DNA of 32,753 bases from Bacteroidota bacterium. GTDB lineage: Bacteria; Bacteroidota; Bacteroidia; Cytophagales; Microscillaceae. The stretch spans positions 1-32,753 of the forward strand of contig RDXZ01000043.1 of the NCBI GenBank assembly GCA_004293265.1. The letters are read 5' to 3'. This document shows, in pieces, positions 1-8,373 of this stretch. The notes beneath the pieces are model-generated. The model saw only the letters and a list, made by a program, of their open reading frames with translations, was not told the origin of the DNA and did no database searches. A program made the translations under genes and the position numbers. The number at the start of each line of letters is the position of its first letter. Position 1 is the first letter of the stretch.

Positions 1-98
1 GCAAGCGTGGACGCTTGCACCAGTTAATATCTCGTGCAAGCGTCCACGCTTGCACGAAGTTCAAAATAATAATTTTATCACTATACCTAAATAGTTAC
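1..98. repeat. Family A hairpin repeat, copy 1 (left end cut by window edge)
   Basis: Two 22-base arms (the first lacks its first two bases here, 1-20; the second is 34-55) are reverse complements of each other across a 13-base spacer. Each arm is itself a palindrome made of GTGCAAGCGT, two central bases and ACGCTTGCAC. To the right lies an AT-rich segment ending in the box TACCTAAATAGTTAC (84-98), which reappears next to the other copies at 6086, 7441 and 25727. The GC-rich arms stand out from the AT-rich surroundings. About 180 AT-rich bases with no gene separate it from the promoter at 283. Confidence 0.9.
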
Positions 99-282
99 AT
101 TATTTTTTATTTTTGAATGATGTTTATGTAATTTTTTTGCAAATATAACAAATTATTAAACATCAATACAATAAATTATCATAAAAAATTTTTTTTTTAC
201 TTTCTCGGTTTTCCTTTTTTTTCCTCCTAACTTATATTAATACCCGCTAAAAATTTTTTCTAAAAAAAAATATACTTGCATT

Positions 283-312
283 TTTGACAAGTCCAAAATA
301 AATACTACCTTT
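283..312 (+). promoter_or_regulatory. Bacteroidota-type promoter of the GH13 gene
   Basis: A TTTG box (283-286, within TTTTTGAC) lies 18 bases before TACCTTTA (305-312), close to the Bacteroidota -7 consensus TAnnTTTG with only the last base off. The start codon follows about 42 bases downstream. Inferred from pattern only. Confidence 0.55.
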
Positions 313-354
313 ACATTCTTAAAAAAAAGAAAAGAATTTATCTTTAAAATAACA

Positions 355-3084
355 ATGAAAAAACAATATTTATTCTGGTGCATTATTTTGTGTTTGCACT
401 TATTCAATATGAAAGCAAAAGCACAACAAAACGTCTTTTTTTCAGACGACGAGATTTTACAAGGAGCGGCGCATCGCGACAAAGTTTCTTTCTTTATTTT
501 TCAAGCAGGTTTATATGACGAAGTAACTACACAAGTCAAACAAGTAAACGTTACGGGAAGTTTTAGAGGCTGGAGTACGGATATGAACGATACAAAATGG
601 CAACTCAAACAAAGAAAAGATAAACTTTGGGTGCTTAGTTTTGAAAATCCTAACTTAAATAGTATCCCGCCAGGCGCACAATTTAAGTTCAGAATCAATG
701 AAGGACAATGGCTTACGCCCACAGCAAAAAAATTTCCTAACGAAGAAGGTGGAAATTTGATTTTCTTAAAAGGACAAAAAAAACCACAACTCAGAGCAGA
801 AATTAATAAAAATGGTACAATTTGGGCTTTTATAGAAGGTTTTGGTTTAGAAAGACCGCTTTCTCCCGCAGGCTATAAACTGACTAACGCACAAGGACAA
901 GAAGTTCCGATTGCAGAAGTATATCCGAATACAAAAGAAAAAACTTTGCTCAAGCCTGCCACTGCTATCAATCACAAAAAAGTTTATTTTTTAGAATTGG
1001 TAAAAGAAGGCTTAAAAACAGCCGTTTCTTTTGATGGTTGGTTTAGAGAAGTTTTGTCGCACAAAGAAATGGGCGCAAATATTTCTGCTGATGGCAAAAA
1101 AACTGACATAAGAATTTTTGTGCCACGTGCCGAAAGTGTAAAACTATATTTATTTAAAAATCATACAGACAAAGAAGCCTACCAAACTATTGAGATGAAA
1201 GTTGATGACGATGGCGTTTGGGAAGCTACTATCAATGAAAATTTAAAAGGCGTTTATTATGACTTTACGGTGCATGGTGCCAAAGAAGAAGGAAATTTTT
1301 TTTATGAAACTGTACCTGTGCATATTTCAGACCCATATACGCGTGTGAGTGTAGATTCTTTTGGGAAAGGTAGAATCTGGGAACGTACAAAACCTGCTAC
1401 TCCACTCAAAAACGGCAGACCTAAAATGCAAGATGTGATTGCTTATGAAGTGCATATCGAAGACTTTACAAATCAATTGCCTTTACCCGAAAATTTACGA
1501 GGCACTATTCCTGCGTTTCATAAAACAGGTTTGAAAAATAAAAAAGGAGCCAAAATTGGTTTTGATTATCTAACCGATTTGGGAATTAATACCGTTCATT
1601 TGTTACCTATGCAAGAATTTTTACATTGGCAATCAAAAGATTGGCAAGAATCTTTCAAAAATGATAAATTTATGCAAGAGCAAGGCATAGACAAAGAATG
1701 GTACGAATGGGGCTACCGAACTACTCACGCTTTTGCAGTCGAAAACAGATACAGACAAAAAGGTGGCGAATTTGGTACAGAACGCAATCAATTTAGAGAT
1801 TTGGTACAGGCTTTTCACGACAAAGGTTTAGCCGTTATTATTGATATTGTGCCTAATCATACAGGCGAAAATATGGACGGACAAGATTTATATTTGCATT
1901 TTAACGCCATCGATAAACAATATTATTACAGAACAAAAAACTTAAAACATATTGGAGAATATGGCAATGAAGTCAAAACTGAAAACAGACCAATGACTCA
2001 AAAATGGTTAATTGACCAATGCAAACATTGGATAGATGAATTTGGCATCGATGGATTTAGAATTGATTTAGCAGGACAAGTCGACCAACAAACTTTAATT
2101 AAACTACGTGAGGCAGTCGGACAAGATGTGATTATTTATGGTGAGCCTTGGATTGGTTCGAATGACCCCGAATTTGAAAATAATCCTGATTGGGATTGGT
2201 ATAAAATAGACGCACCGATTACGTTTTTCCAAGATGATGCCCGCAATGCGTTCAAAGGAGCAGTTTCTAATCCTGAAAACAAACAAAAAGACAGAGGTTA
2301 TGCAGGAGGAGATTCAAAAGCAAAAGAAAAAGTAAAATTAGGACTAACCGCCAAATTCCCCGAAGAAAAAAGCCCTTTGAGTGGTATTAATTATTTAGAT
2401 ATTCACGATAATTGGGCATTAGCAGACCAATTTGCAACTAAAAATTGGGATGGAAGAATGGGCGTTGATGAAGATAATTATAAAATTGCGGCTGTGTTGC
2501 TTTATACCTCACAAGGTCCTATCGTAACACATGGAGGAAGCGAAATGATGCGTTCAAAAGGTTTAGCAGAATTGAAAGAAACCGTAAAAACAACCAACGC
2601 AGGCATCAAAATCTATATACATGGCAAACGCGATACGTATAATATGCGTAACGCAAATTTATTTTTGTGGGAAAATGTAGGCAAAACTAAAGGAGAAAGT
2701 GGCTCTTTTTGTGATTATAAAAATATGTACGCATTTTGGAGAGGCTTAAATCTTTTCAGAGCAAGCAAATATGGACAAGTTTTTAGAAACGACAAAGCAA
2801 TTCCTGATGGATATTATGAATGGATAAATACCAAAAATGATTTTCAATTAGGCTATTTGGTAGCACAAGAAGTATTGGTTTTAATTAATACAGAAGAAAA
2901 AAACAATGTTTTTGAAAAAGTTTCTTTGCCCTCAGGAAATTGGCGTTTGGTGGCTAACAATCAAGCCGTCGACCACGAAAAAGGTGTAAAAGATAAAGAT
3001 AAAAGCCTCGAAAAATTAGCAGGAAGTCAATCACACACCATTAATATGCCACCATTGAGCATCAAAATTTGGGTAAAAGATTAA
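355..3084 (+). CDS. Secreted GH13 alpha-glucan hydrolase, type I pullulanase-like
   Basis: Predicted to cleave alpha-glucosidic bonds of starch, glycogen or pullulan outside the cytoplasm. Residues 1-23 form a signal peptide ending AKA. Two beta-sandwich regions follow: an E-set/CBM48-like part near residues 45-140 and a second near 245-325. The catalytic barrel begins at YEVHIEDFT. All four GH13 regions are visible: DIVPNH (D496, H502), GFRIDLAG with nucleophile D571, YGEPW with acid/base E597, and HDN with D685. The segment YEWGYRTTHAFAVENRY takes the place of the YNWGYxP motif of type I pullulanases, so debranching activity is the best guess, but amylase or neopullulanase specificity is not excluded. 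The C-terminus is the usual beta domain, with no type IX sorting domain visible. Monocistronic, with its own promoter and terminator. At 909 residues it is in the usual pullulanase range. Confidence 0.88.
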   Translation: MKKQYLFWCIILCLHLFNMKAKAQQNVFFSDDEILQGAAHRDKVSFFIFQAGLYDEVTTQVKQVNVTGSFRGWSTDMNDTKWQLKQRKDKLWVLSFENPNLNSIPPGAQFKFRINEGQWLTPTAKKFPNEEGGNLIFLKGQKKPQLRAEINKNGTIWAFIEGFGLERPLSPAGYKLTNAQGQEVPIAEVYPNTKEKTLLKPATAINHKKVYFLELVKEGLKTAVSFDGWFREVLSHKEMGANISADGKKTDIRIFVPRAESVKLYLFKNHTDKEAYQTIEMKVDDDGVWEATINENLKGVYYDFTVHGAKEEGNFFYETVPVHISDPYTRVSVDSFGKGRIWERTKPATPLKNGRPKMQDVIAYEVHIEDFTNQLPLPENLRGTIPAFHKTGLKNKKGAKIGFDYLTDLGINTVHLLPMQEFLHWQSKDWQESFKNDKFMQEQGIDKEWYEWGYRTTHAFAVENRYRQKGGEFGTERNQFRDLVQAFHDKGLAVIIDIVPNHTGENMDGQDLYLHFNAIDKQYYYRTKNLKHIGEYGNEVKTENRPMTQKWLIDQCKHWIDEFGIDGFRIDLAGQVDQQTLIKLREAVGQDVIIYGEPWIGSNDPEFENNPDWDWYKIDAPITFFQDDARNAFKGAVSNPENKQKDRGYAGGDSKAKEKVKLGLTAKFPEEKSPLSGINYLDIHDNWALADQFATKNWDGRMGVDEDNYKIAAVLLYTSQGPIVTHGGSEMMRSKGLAELKETVKTTNAGIKIYIHGKRDTYNMRNANLFLWENVGKTKGESGSFCDYKNMYAFWRGLNLFRASKYGQVFRNDKAIPDGYYEWINTKNDFQLGYLVAQEVLVLINTEEKNNVFEKVSLPSGNWRLVANNQAVDHEKGVKDKDKSLEKLAGSQSHTINMPPLSIKIWVKD

Positions 3085-3102
3085 GCGATTATAAAAAAAT
3101 AA

Positions 3103-3221
3103 GGTTCTTCTAAAATTTATACGGAAAATAAAAACTGTAGCACACTTTTAGTGTGTGTCCACACACTAAAAGTGTGTGCTACAGTTCTCAATAGAAAAAT
3201 CGTATAAATCTTAGTAGAACC
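3103..3221. mobile_element. Family B MITE/REP-like element with 21-base terminal inverted repeats
   Basis: The 21-base ends 3103-3123 and 3201-3221 are inverted repeats matching at 19 of 21 positions (GGTTCT at the outer edge, TTTATACG inside). ATAA lies directly outside both ends (3099-3102 and 3222-3225), a possible 4-base target duplication. The centre (3134-3185) is a long palindrome, each half of which is a smaller hairpin with a TTTTA loop and CACAC/GTGTG stem. On both strands GTAG stands at the 5' foot of that small hairpin, as in REP sequences recognised by TnpA-REP transposases. It has no coding capacity, so it would be non-autonomous. It lies between the GH13 stop codon and that gene's terminator. 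Confidence 0.7.
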
Positions 3222-3228
3222 ATAAATA

Positions 3229-3267
3229 AAAACTACAATATTTTCAAATGTATTGTAGTTTTTTTTT
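3229..3267 (+). terminator. Intrinsic terminator of the GH13 gene
   Basis: AAAACTACAATA and TATTGTAGTTTT form a 12-base-pair stem around a 10-base loop, followed by a run of T to 3267. It lies 145 bases beyond the stop codon because the element at 3103-3221 sits in between. Confidence 0.85.
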
Positions 3268-3758
3268 GTGAGAGTAGAAAAAAGCGTTTGTTTGCAGATA
3301 TTTTTTTGGTTTGATATGGATTTTATTTTTAAACGCCGTAGATGTGTCATCTGTAGAAAATAAAAAAAACTCGTTTATTTTTAGTTTTTGCGGTTAGTTT
3401 TACTTTATCCAACCCAAAAAATATAATCAACAGACAATAATTCGATAAAAATAATTTTTCTCCCAATACCAATTTATTTTATTTACAATTAAAAATATAA
3501 AAAAATTTGATTTATCCATAAATTTATAGCAAATTTGCAGTATCTATCTTATTTAATTATTTCTTTTGTATAAAAACTAAAAAAATATGCTATATTTTTT
3601 TTATTGTAGTGATAAAAAATAAATAATAGCACAATTTTAGAATAGAAATAATTATAAAGCATTGTTGTTTCTAAAAATAAATAACAATAAAAATTGATAA
3701 TTTTTCAAAAAACGTAGTTAATTGTGTTTACACAAACAATTCGTAAACTCCTTTTTAT
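3268..3758. other. Long AT-rich intergenic region without a gene
   Basis: I see no coding region or structural RNA here. A short perfect palindrome (TTGTGT, TT, ACACAA) lies at 3723-3736, just upstream of the sensor start at 3759, and a small AGATG/CATCT hairpin lies near 3340-3355. No clear TAnnTTTG promoter was found for the downstream gene. Confidence 0.5.
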
Positions 3759-6080
3759 ATGGCACAAAAAAGAAAATATGTATTTAATATAGGCATAAAA
3801 CTTCCTTCTGAAATCAATAATCGTGTTTTTTGGAGTTTTTTGGTTATAAATATTTCAGTTGTATTGGTAGCTTTTTTGTCTTATCAACAAATCATTACTT
3901 TAATAAAAAATAACCAAACGAGTTATCAAACTTTGCGTAGCACCCAAAGTTATTTTCAAAAAGTAAGAAATAGCGTCAATCAAAGCAATATTTTATTACA
4001 AAATCAATTAATTATAAGAAATACACAAAACGATTTAGTGAGGCAAAATAGTTGGAAACAAATTTTTATAGATGTTGATACATTGTCTTCCTATGAAAAT
4101 AGCTGGCAAAATAGAGATATGCGTCTTAAATTTGAAAGCTTTATTATTTATATCAAAAAATTAAAAAAAGTTCAAGACGAAACGCAAATCGTTTTAGCAG
4201 TCGAAATATTACCAAGTACTGAAAAAAATCCAAAAGATACTTTGCAAAAAACCAAAGCAAAAGATTTGTTTCAAAACAAAGTTTTGGAAAATGTACAAGT
4301 TATTAATCAACAATTAGACGCACTGAATCTATATTTATCCGAAGAATTTAAAGAAAAAAATACTGATAGTCAATATAATTTATCTTATTTTTGGACAATT
4401 GAAGTCATTTTTCTGATATTTCTTGTGAGTGAAATTGCTTATTTGGGTTGGTGGGTTTCGAGGCGTTATCGTAAACAATTGTACGCAATTGAAGAATATA
4501 TCGATATATTGGCACATGGAGATATTCCTGAAAAAATGAGCAATGAAGATGTTGAAACCTATAACATTACCCAAAAAATAAATAGCCTGACCGAACAACT
4601 CCAAAAAATAAAAGAGTTTGCTGGAACAGTTGGAGGTGGAACGTTTGATAAAGTAATGGACGTTTTTAACAATGAAGGAGAATTGGGAATCGCCTTGGCT
4701 CAAATGCAAAAAGGTTTGACACAAATTGCAGTCCGAGATATGCAACGAAATTGGGTAAACGAAGGTATTGCTCTTTTTGGAAACGTGTTGCGCGAATACG
4801 CAAACGCACAAGCGTTGTATGACGATATTATCATCAATTTGGTAAAATACATCAATGCTAATCAAGGAAGTATTTTTATTTTGAGAGAAGGAGGCGAAGA
4901 AAAAGAAAATGTTTTAGAGCAAAAAGCTTTATATGCTTACGATAGAGAAAGAATGAGCAGAAAAACTATCAAACCAGGACAAGGATTGATAGGACAAGTA
5001 TGGCTCGAAAAAGATGTGATTTATTTAGAAGAAGCAGGTGAAAAATTTATCGAAATTACATCAGGTTTGGGGGGAAGTCTGCCAAGATGTGTGTTGATTG
5101 TGCCAATGATTAATACAGAATCGAAGGTTTTGGGAGTAGTAGAATTGGCATCTTTTCAAAAATTTGATGATTATGAAATTGATTTTGTAAAAAGAGTTTG
5201 TGAAATGATGGTGTCAGCAATTTCTGCCCTCCAAAACAACGACAAAACTCGAAGGCTTTTGGAAGAGGCACAACGAAATTCGCAACGTGCCAGCGTACAA
5301 GAGCAAGAAACAAGACAAAATCAGCAACGTTTAACATCTGTTCAAGACGAAATTACACGCCTTAAAAACGAACTCGAAAACAGAGATAGTTCATTGGAAC
5401 GTACTTTGGCATATTTGGAAGTCAATTTACGTGATGAAATTTTGGTGGCAAATAATTATTTTTTAGATTCATTGAGGTACGATTTGGCAGAATTAGAAGG
5501 ACAAAATTTGAGTATGCTTTTCAAAGACAAAGCACAAATTACAACAGAATATCAAAAAATATGGCAGGCGCTTCGAAATGGAGATAATGAAGAATATACT
5601 TTACAATTATTGACCAAAAATGGTGAAGACGTTTGGTTTGATGCTACTTTTACGCCTATTTTTGATGAACGTGAAATTGTCCAAAAAATCGTAATTTTAG
5701 CCATAGAAACCACCGAAAAAAGAACACTTATTCAACAACAACAAAATAAATGGGAAGCAGTTTCGAAAGGCGTTCCGATTGCTGAAATGAGTTTGTCAGG
5801 TATATTTATTACAGCAAATGAATCTTTTTTGAAAAATACAGGATATAAATTAGACGAAATCACTGGACAATCTTACAATCGATTTTTACCCGAACAAAAC
5901 GCAGAACAAAGTGAAAATGAAGAAAAAATATGGCAAAAACTAACCTTTGGTGATGTAGTCAATAAAGAATTGACGCTTATAGCACGCAACGGACATATAT
6001 TAGTTGGACACGCTACTTTTTCGCCTGTTTCAGATTTTAATGGAAAACCAGCAAAAATTTTATTGGTTTGGAAAATATAA
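3759..6080 (+). CDS. Membrane sensor protein with GAF and two PAS domains, no kinase domain
   Basis: Two hydrophobic segments (about residues 22-44 and 209-231) bracket a mostly helical extracytoplasmic region of roughly 165 residues, as in four-helix-bundle ligand-sensing domains. A HAMP-like stretch follows the second membrane segment. Next come a GAF domain (about 334-493, with IKPGQGLIGQVW and VPMINTESKVLGVVELAS), a coiled coil rich in Q, R and E (about 495-545), and two PAS domains (about 547-659 and 669-773, each with the typical VWFDATFTPI-like or ILVGHATFSPV strand). The protein stops at the end of the second PAS domain. There is no histidine kinase, GGDEF, phosphatase or methyl-accepting signalling region. 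It must signal through a partner protein, or be a kinase-less relay. No neighbour in the window is an obvious partner. The sensed ligand is unknown. Confidence 0.8.
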   Translation: MAQKRKYVFNIGIKLPSEINNRVFWSFLVINISVVLVAFLSYQQIITLIKNNQTSYQTLRSTQSYFQKVRNSVNQSNILLQNQLIIRNTQNDLVRQNSWKQIFIDVDTLSSYENSWQNRDMRLKFESFIIYIKKLKKVQDETQIVLAVEILPSTEKNPKDTLQKTKAKDLFQNKVLENVQVINQQLDALNLYLSEEFKEKNTDSQYNLSYFWTIEVIFLIFLVSEIAYLGWWVSRRYRKQLYAIEEYIDILAHGDIPEKMSNEDVETYNITQKINSLTEQLQKIKEFAGTVGGGTFDKVMDVFNNEGELGIALAQMQKGLTQIAVRDMQRNWVNEGIALFGNVLREYANAQALYDDIIINLVKYINANQGSIFILREGGEEKENVLEQKALYAYDRERMSRKTIKPGQGLIGQVWLEKDVIYLEEAGEKFIEITSGLGGSLPRCVLIVPMINTESKVLGVVELASFQKFDDYEIDFVKRVCEMMVSAISALQNNDKTRRLLEEAQRNSQRASVQEQETRQNQQRLTSVQDEITRLKNELENRDSSLERTLAYLEVNLRDEILVANNYFLDSLRYDLAELEGQNLSMLFKDKAQITTEYQKIWQALRNGDNEEYTLQLLTKNGEDVWFDATFTPIFDEREIVQKIVILAIETTEKRTLIQQQQNKWEAVSKGVPIAEMSLSGIFITANESFLKNTGYKLDEITGQSYNRFLPEQNAEQSENEEKIWQKLTFGDVVNKELTLIARNGHILVGHATFSPVSDFNGKPAKILLVWKI

Positions 6081-6085
6081 AAAAG

Positions 6086-6220
6086 GTTGCTATTTAGGTA
6101 TTCAATAAAAAATATGATTCTATTATTTTGGTGCAAGCGTGGAGGCTTGCACCAGTGAATATCTCGTGCAAGCTTCCACGCTTGCACGAAGTTCAGAACC
6201 AAAAATATCTAAATAAATAC
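6086..6220. repeat. Family A hairpin repeat, copy 2 (both ends visible)
   Basis: Arms at 6131-6152 and 6166-6187 flank a 13-base spacer. The outer boxes are GTTGCTATTTAGGTA (6086-6100) and TATCTAAATAAATAC (6206-6220), degenerate inverted copies of the box seen with the other copies. The 7-base sequence AAAAAAG directly abuts both outer ends (6079-6085 and 6221-6227), which looks like a target-site duplication, although A-runs are common here. Two arm bases differ from the other copies, at paired positions (G in the first arm, T in the second). The element lies between the sensor stop codon and dxr, 5 bases after the stop. Confidence 0.85.
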
Positions 6221-6266
6221 AAAAAAGATAAAAAAGAGATAAAAAAAATATCTCTCAAAAAAATGT

Positions 6267-7421
6267 ATGCAAAAAAAAAATATTGCTATTTTAGGTAGCA
6301 CAGGTTCGATTGGCACACAAGCCCTTGAAGTTATCCAAGAACATCAAGATAAATTTAATGTAGAAATTTTGACTGCTCGCTCTAATGCAGATTTATTGAT
6401 AGAACAAGCCATTTTATTTTCTCCAAAAATTATTGTTATCACTGATAAAAAACAAGCAGAAAAAGTAAAAACTGCTTTATCTAATACAAATATCAAAATT
6501 TATAGCGATGAGAATTCACTCGCCGAAGTCGTGCAAGGCGATAATATTGATATTGTTTTGACTGCCTTGGTGGGCTATGCAGGGCTTTTACCAACTTTAA
6601 ATGCTTTAAAAGCTAAAAAAACAATTGCCTTAGCCAACAAAGAAACTTTGGTCGTGGCGGGAGAATTAGTGATGAATTTAGCAAAAAAAAATAATTGTGC
6701 TATTTTGCCCGTCGATTCAGAACATTCAGCAGTATTTCAATGTTTGGTAGGCGAAAATTATCAACAAATTGAAAAAGTTATTTTGACAGCCTCAGGAGGT
6801 CCTTTTCGTGGTAAAACAACACAAGATTTATTGTATATCACCAAAGCACAAGCCTTAAAACACCCTAATTGGACTATGGGTGCAAAAATTACGATTGACT
6901 CGGCATCTTTGATGAACAAAGGTTTGGAAGTCATTGAGGCAAAATGGTTGTTCGAATTAGAAAACAATCAAATTGATGTCGTGGTTCACCCGCAATCGAT
7001 TGTTCATTCTTTGGTTCAATTCAAAGATGGTTCTATCAAAGCACAATTAGGATTGCCTGATATGAAATTACCAATTCAATATGCCTTAGGTTTTCCTGAT
7101 AGATTAACAAATAATTTTCCGAGATTTAATTTTTTGAACTATCCACAACTCACTTTCGAATCTCCCGATTTTAATACGTTTAAAAATTTATCTTTGGCTT
7201 TTGAAGCCTTAAAAAAAGGAGGAAATATGCCTTGTATTTTGAATGCGGCAAATGAAATTGCGGTGGAGAAATTTTTACAAGATAAAATTTCTTTTTTAGG
7301 TATGTCAGATTTGATAGCCAATGCGATGCAAAAAATAACCTTTATTCAAAAGCCCGTTTATGAAGATTATGTTTTGACTGATATAGAAACTCGAAAATTG
7401 GCTCAAGAATATAAAAATTAA
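6267..7421 (+). CDS. dxr: 1-deoxy-D-xylulose 5-phosphate reductoisomerase
   Basis: Converts 1-deoxy-D-xylulose 5-phosphate to 2-C-methyl-D-erythritol 4-phosphate with NADPH and a divalent metal, the committed step of the MEP isoprenoid pathway. The N-terminal GSTGSIG loop (residues 10-16) binds NADPH. ANKETLVVAGE carries K125. The metal ligands are D150 and E152 in PVDSEHSA and E221 in MNKGLEVIEA. The flexible substrate loop is seen as TASGGPFRG. At 384 residues it is full length. The start is set by MQKKNIAILG, since an ATG four bases upstream is in another frame. No other MEP gene is adjacent. The upstream 5' region contains the copy 2 repeat. Confidence 0.97.
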   Translation: MQKKNIAILGSTGSIGTQALEVIQEHQDKFNVEILTARSNADLLIEQAILFSPKIIVITDKKQAEKVKTALSNTNIKIYSDENSLAEVVQGDNIDIVLTALVGYAGLLPTLNALKAKKTIALANKETLVVAGELVMNLAKKNNCAILPVDSEHSAVFQCLVGENYQQIEKVILTASGGPFRGKTTQDLLYITKAQALKHPNWTMGAKITIDSASLMNKGLEVIEAKWLFELENNQIDVVVHPQSIVHSLVQFKDGSIKAQLGLPDMKLPIQYALGFPDRLTNNFPRFNFLNYPQLTFESPDFNTFKNLSLAFEALKKGGNMPCILNAANEIAVEKFLQDKISFLGMSDLIANAMQKITFIQKPVYEDYVLTDIETRKLAQEYKN

Positions 7422-7440
7422 AAAAAATTTTCTTATTTTG

Positions 7441-7541
7441 TTGCAAGCGTGGACGCTTGCACCAGTGAGTATCTCGTGCAAGCGTCCACGCTTGCACGAA
7501 GCACAAGATAATAATTTTATTAATGATAGCTAAATAGTTAC
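7441..7541. repeat. Family A hairpin repeat, copy 3
   Basis: Arms at 7441-7462 (first base T instead of G) and 7476-7497 flank the 13-base spacer. The right-hand box TAGCTAAATAGTTAC is at 7527-7541. The left-hand box is not recognisable, since only 19 bases separate the core from the dxr stop codon. It lies between dxr and the response-regulator promoter. Confidence 0.88.
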
Positions 7542-7583
7542 ATATATTTTTTAGATAAATTAAAAATTATTAAAAAAAATCAC

Positions 7584-7591
7584 TATTTTTG
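7584..7591 (+). promoter_or_regulatory. -7 element of the response-regulator promoter
   Basis: TATTTTTG matches TAnnTTTG. No convincing TTTG box lies about 19 bases upstream. The element sets a lower limit for the start of the gene: a TTG codon at 7589 in frame with the gene lies inside it, so translation very likely begins at the ATG at 7613. Confidence 0.55.
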
Positions 7592-7612
7592 CCAAACAAA
7601 AAACACAAAAAT

Positions 7613-8365
7613 ATGATTTTAAAAACAATAATTGTTGATGACGAACCGATGGCGAGGAACGTTTTGAGAGGTATGCTCGAAGAAAGTTTTGCGAGCAATA
7701 TCAGTATTATTCAAGAGTGCAAAGACGTTCCTGAGGCTGTAAAAGCCATCAATACTTTACAACCTGATGTAGTTTTTTTGGATATTGAAATGCCCACTTA
7801 TAGCGGTTTTGATTTATTAGATTTTTTTGATACTACCAAAATAAATTTCAAAATTATTTTTGTAACTGCTTATAGCGAATATTCTTTGCAGGCTTTTGAG
7901 ATTTCTGCCATAGATTATATCCTCAAACCTGTTCGTTTTGAGGCATTGGATAGAGCCGTCAAAAAACTCATTTCTAAACCAAAAATAGAAAACGAAAGTG
8001 CCAATTATAAAACTTTGTTGGAAAATATGCAAAATACTCAAGATAAAAAAATAATTTTGCAAACTGCCGAAGATATGCACATTGTTAAACTATCAGAAAT
8101 TATTTATATTGAGGCAGATAGTGGTTATTGTAACTTTTATACTGAAACACAAGGCGTTATTTTGATTTCAAAAAGATTGACTAATTTTGAGTATTTAGAA
8201 ATTCAAGATGGTTTTTTTAGAAGTCATAGAAGTTATTTAATCAACACAAAAAAAATTGTAAAAATTGATAAAAAAAATTTTACAATCTTGATGAACAACA
8301 AAAAAGAAGTACCACTGGCACAAGATAAAAAAAATATTTTAATTGATAAATTAGGGCAAGAATAA
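7613..8365 (+). CDS. LytTR-family response regulator
   Basis: A two-component response regulator of the LytR/AlgR type, predicted to bind DNA when phosphorylated. The receiver domain (about residues 4-120) has the acidic pair D9-D10, phosphoacceptor D57 in FLDIEMP, and K105 in YILKPVRF. A linker of about 20 residues leads to a LytTR DNA-binding domain (about 140-245) with the characteristic IIYIEADSGYCNFYT and FFRSHRSYLIN segments. ATG at 7613 is chosen because an in-frame TTG eight codons upstream falls within the promoter. No LytS-type histidine kinase is adjacent, so it is an orphan here. The next gene starts 8 bases after the stop codon, so the two are probably cotranscribed. Confidence 0.92.
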   Translation: MILKTIIVDDEPMARNVLRGMLEESFASNISIIQECKDVPEAVKAINTLQPDVVFLDIEMPTYSGFDLLDFFDTTKINFKIIFVTAYSEYSLQAFEISAIDYILKPVRFEALDRAVKKLISKPKIENESANYKTLLENMQNTQDKKIILQTAEDMHIVKLSEIIYIEADSGYCNFYTETQGVILISKRLTNFEYLEIQDGFFRSHRSYLINTKKIVKIDKKNFTILMNNKKEVPLAQDKKNILIDKLGQE

Positions 8366-8373
8366 CTAAAAAA

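Noticed and set aside
3268-3758. Structural RNA gene in the long gap before the sensor
   Set aside because: Only very short hairpins are visible, with no extended conserved structure or clear promoter-terminator pair.
4380-4865. 161-codon minus-strand open frame inside the sensor gene
   Set aside because: It is antisense to well-supported HAMP/GAF coding sequence and has no family features; AT-rich antisense frames are common here.
7589-7612. Upstream TTG start for the response regulator
   Set aside because: The codon lies inside a good TAnnTTTG promoter element, and the extra eight residues are outside the receiver fold; ATG at 7613 fits better.
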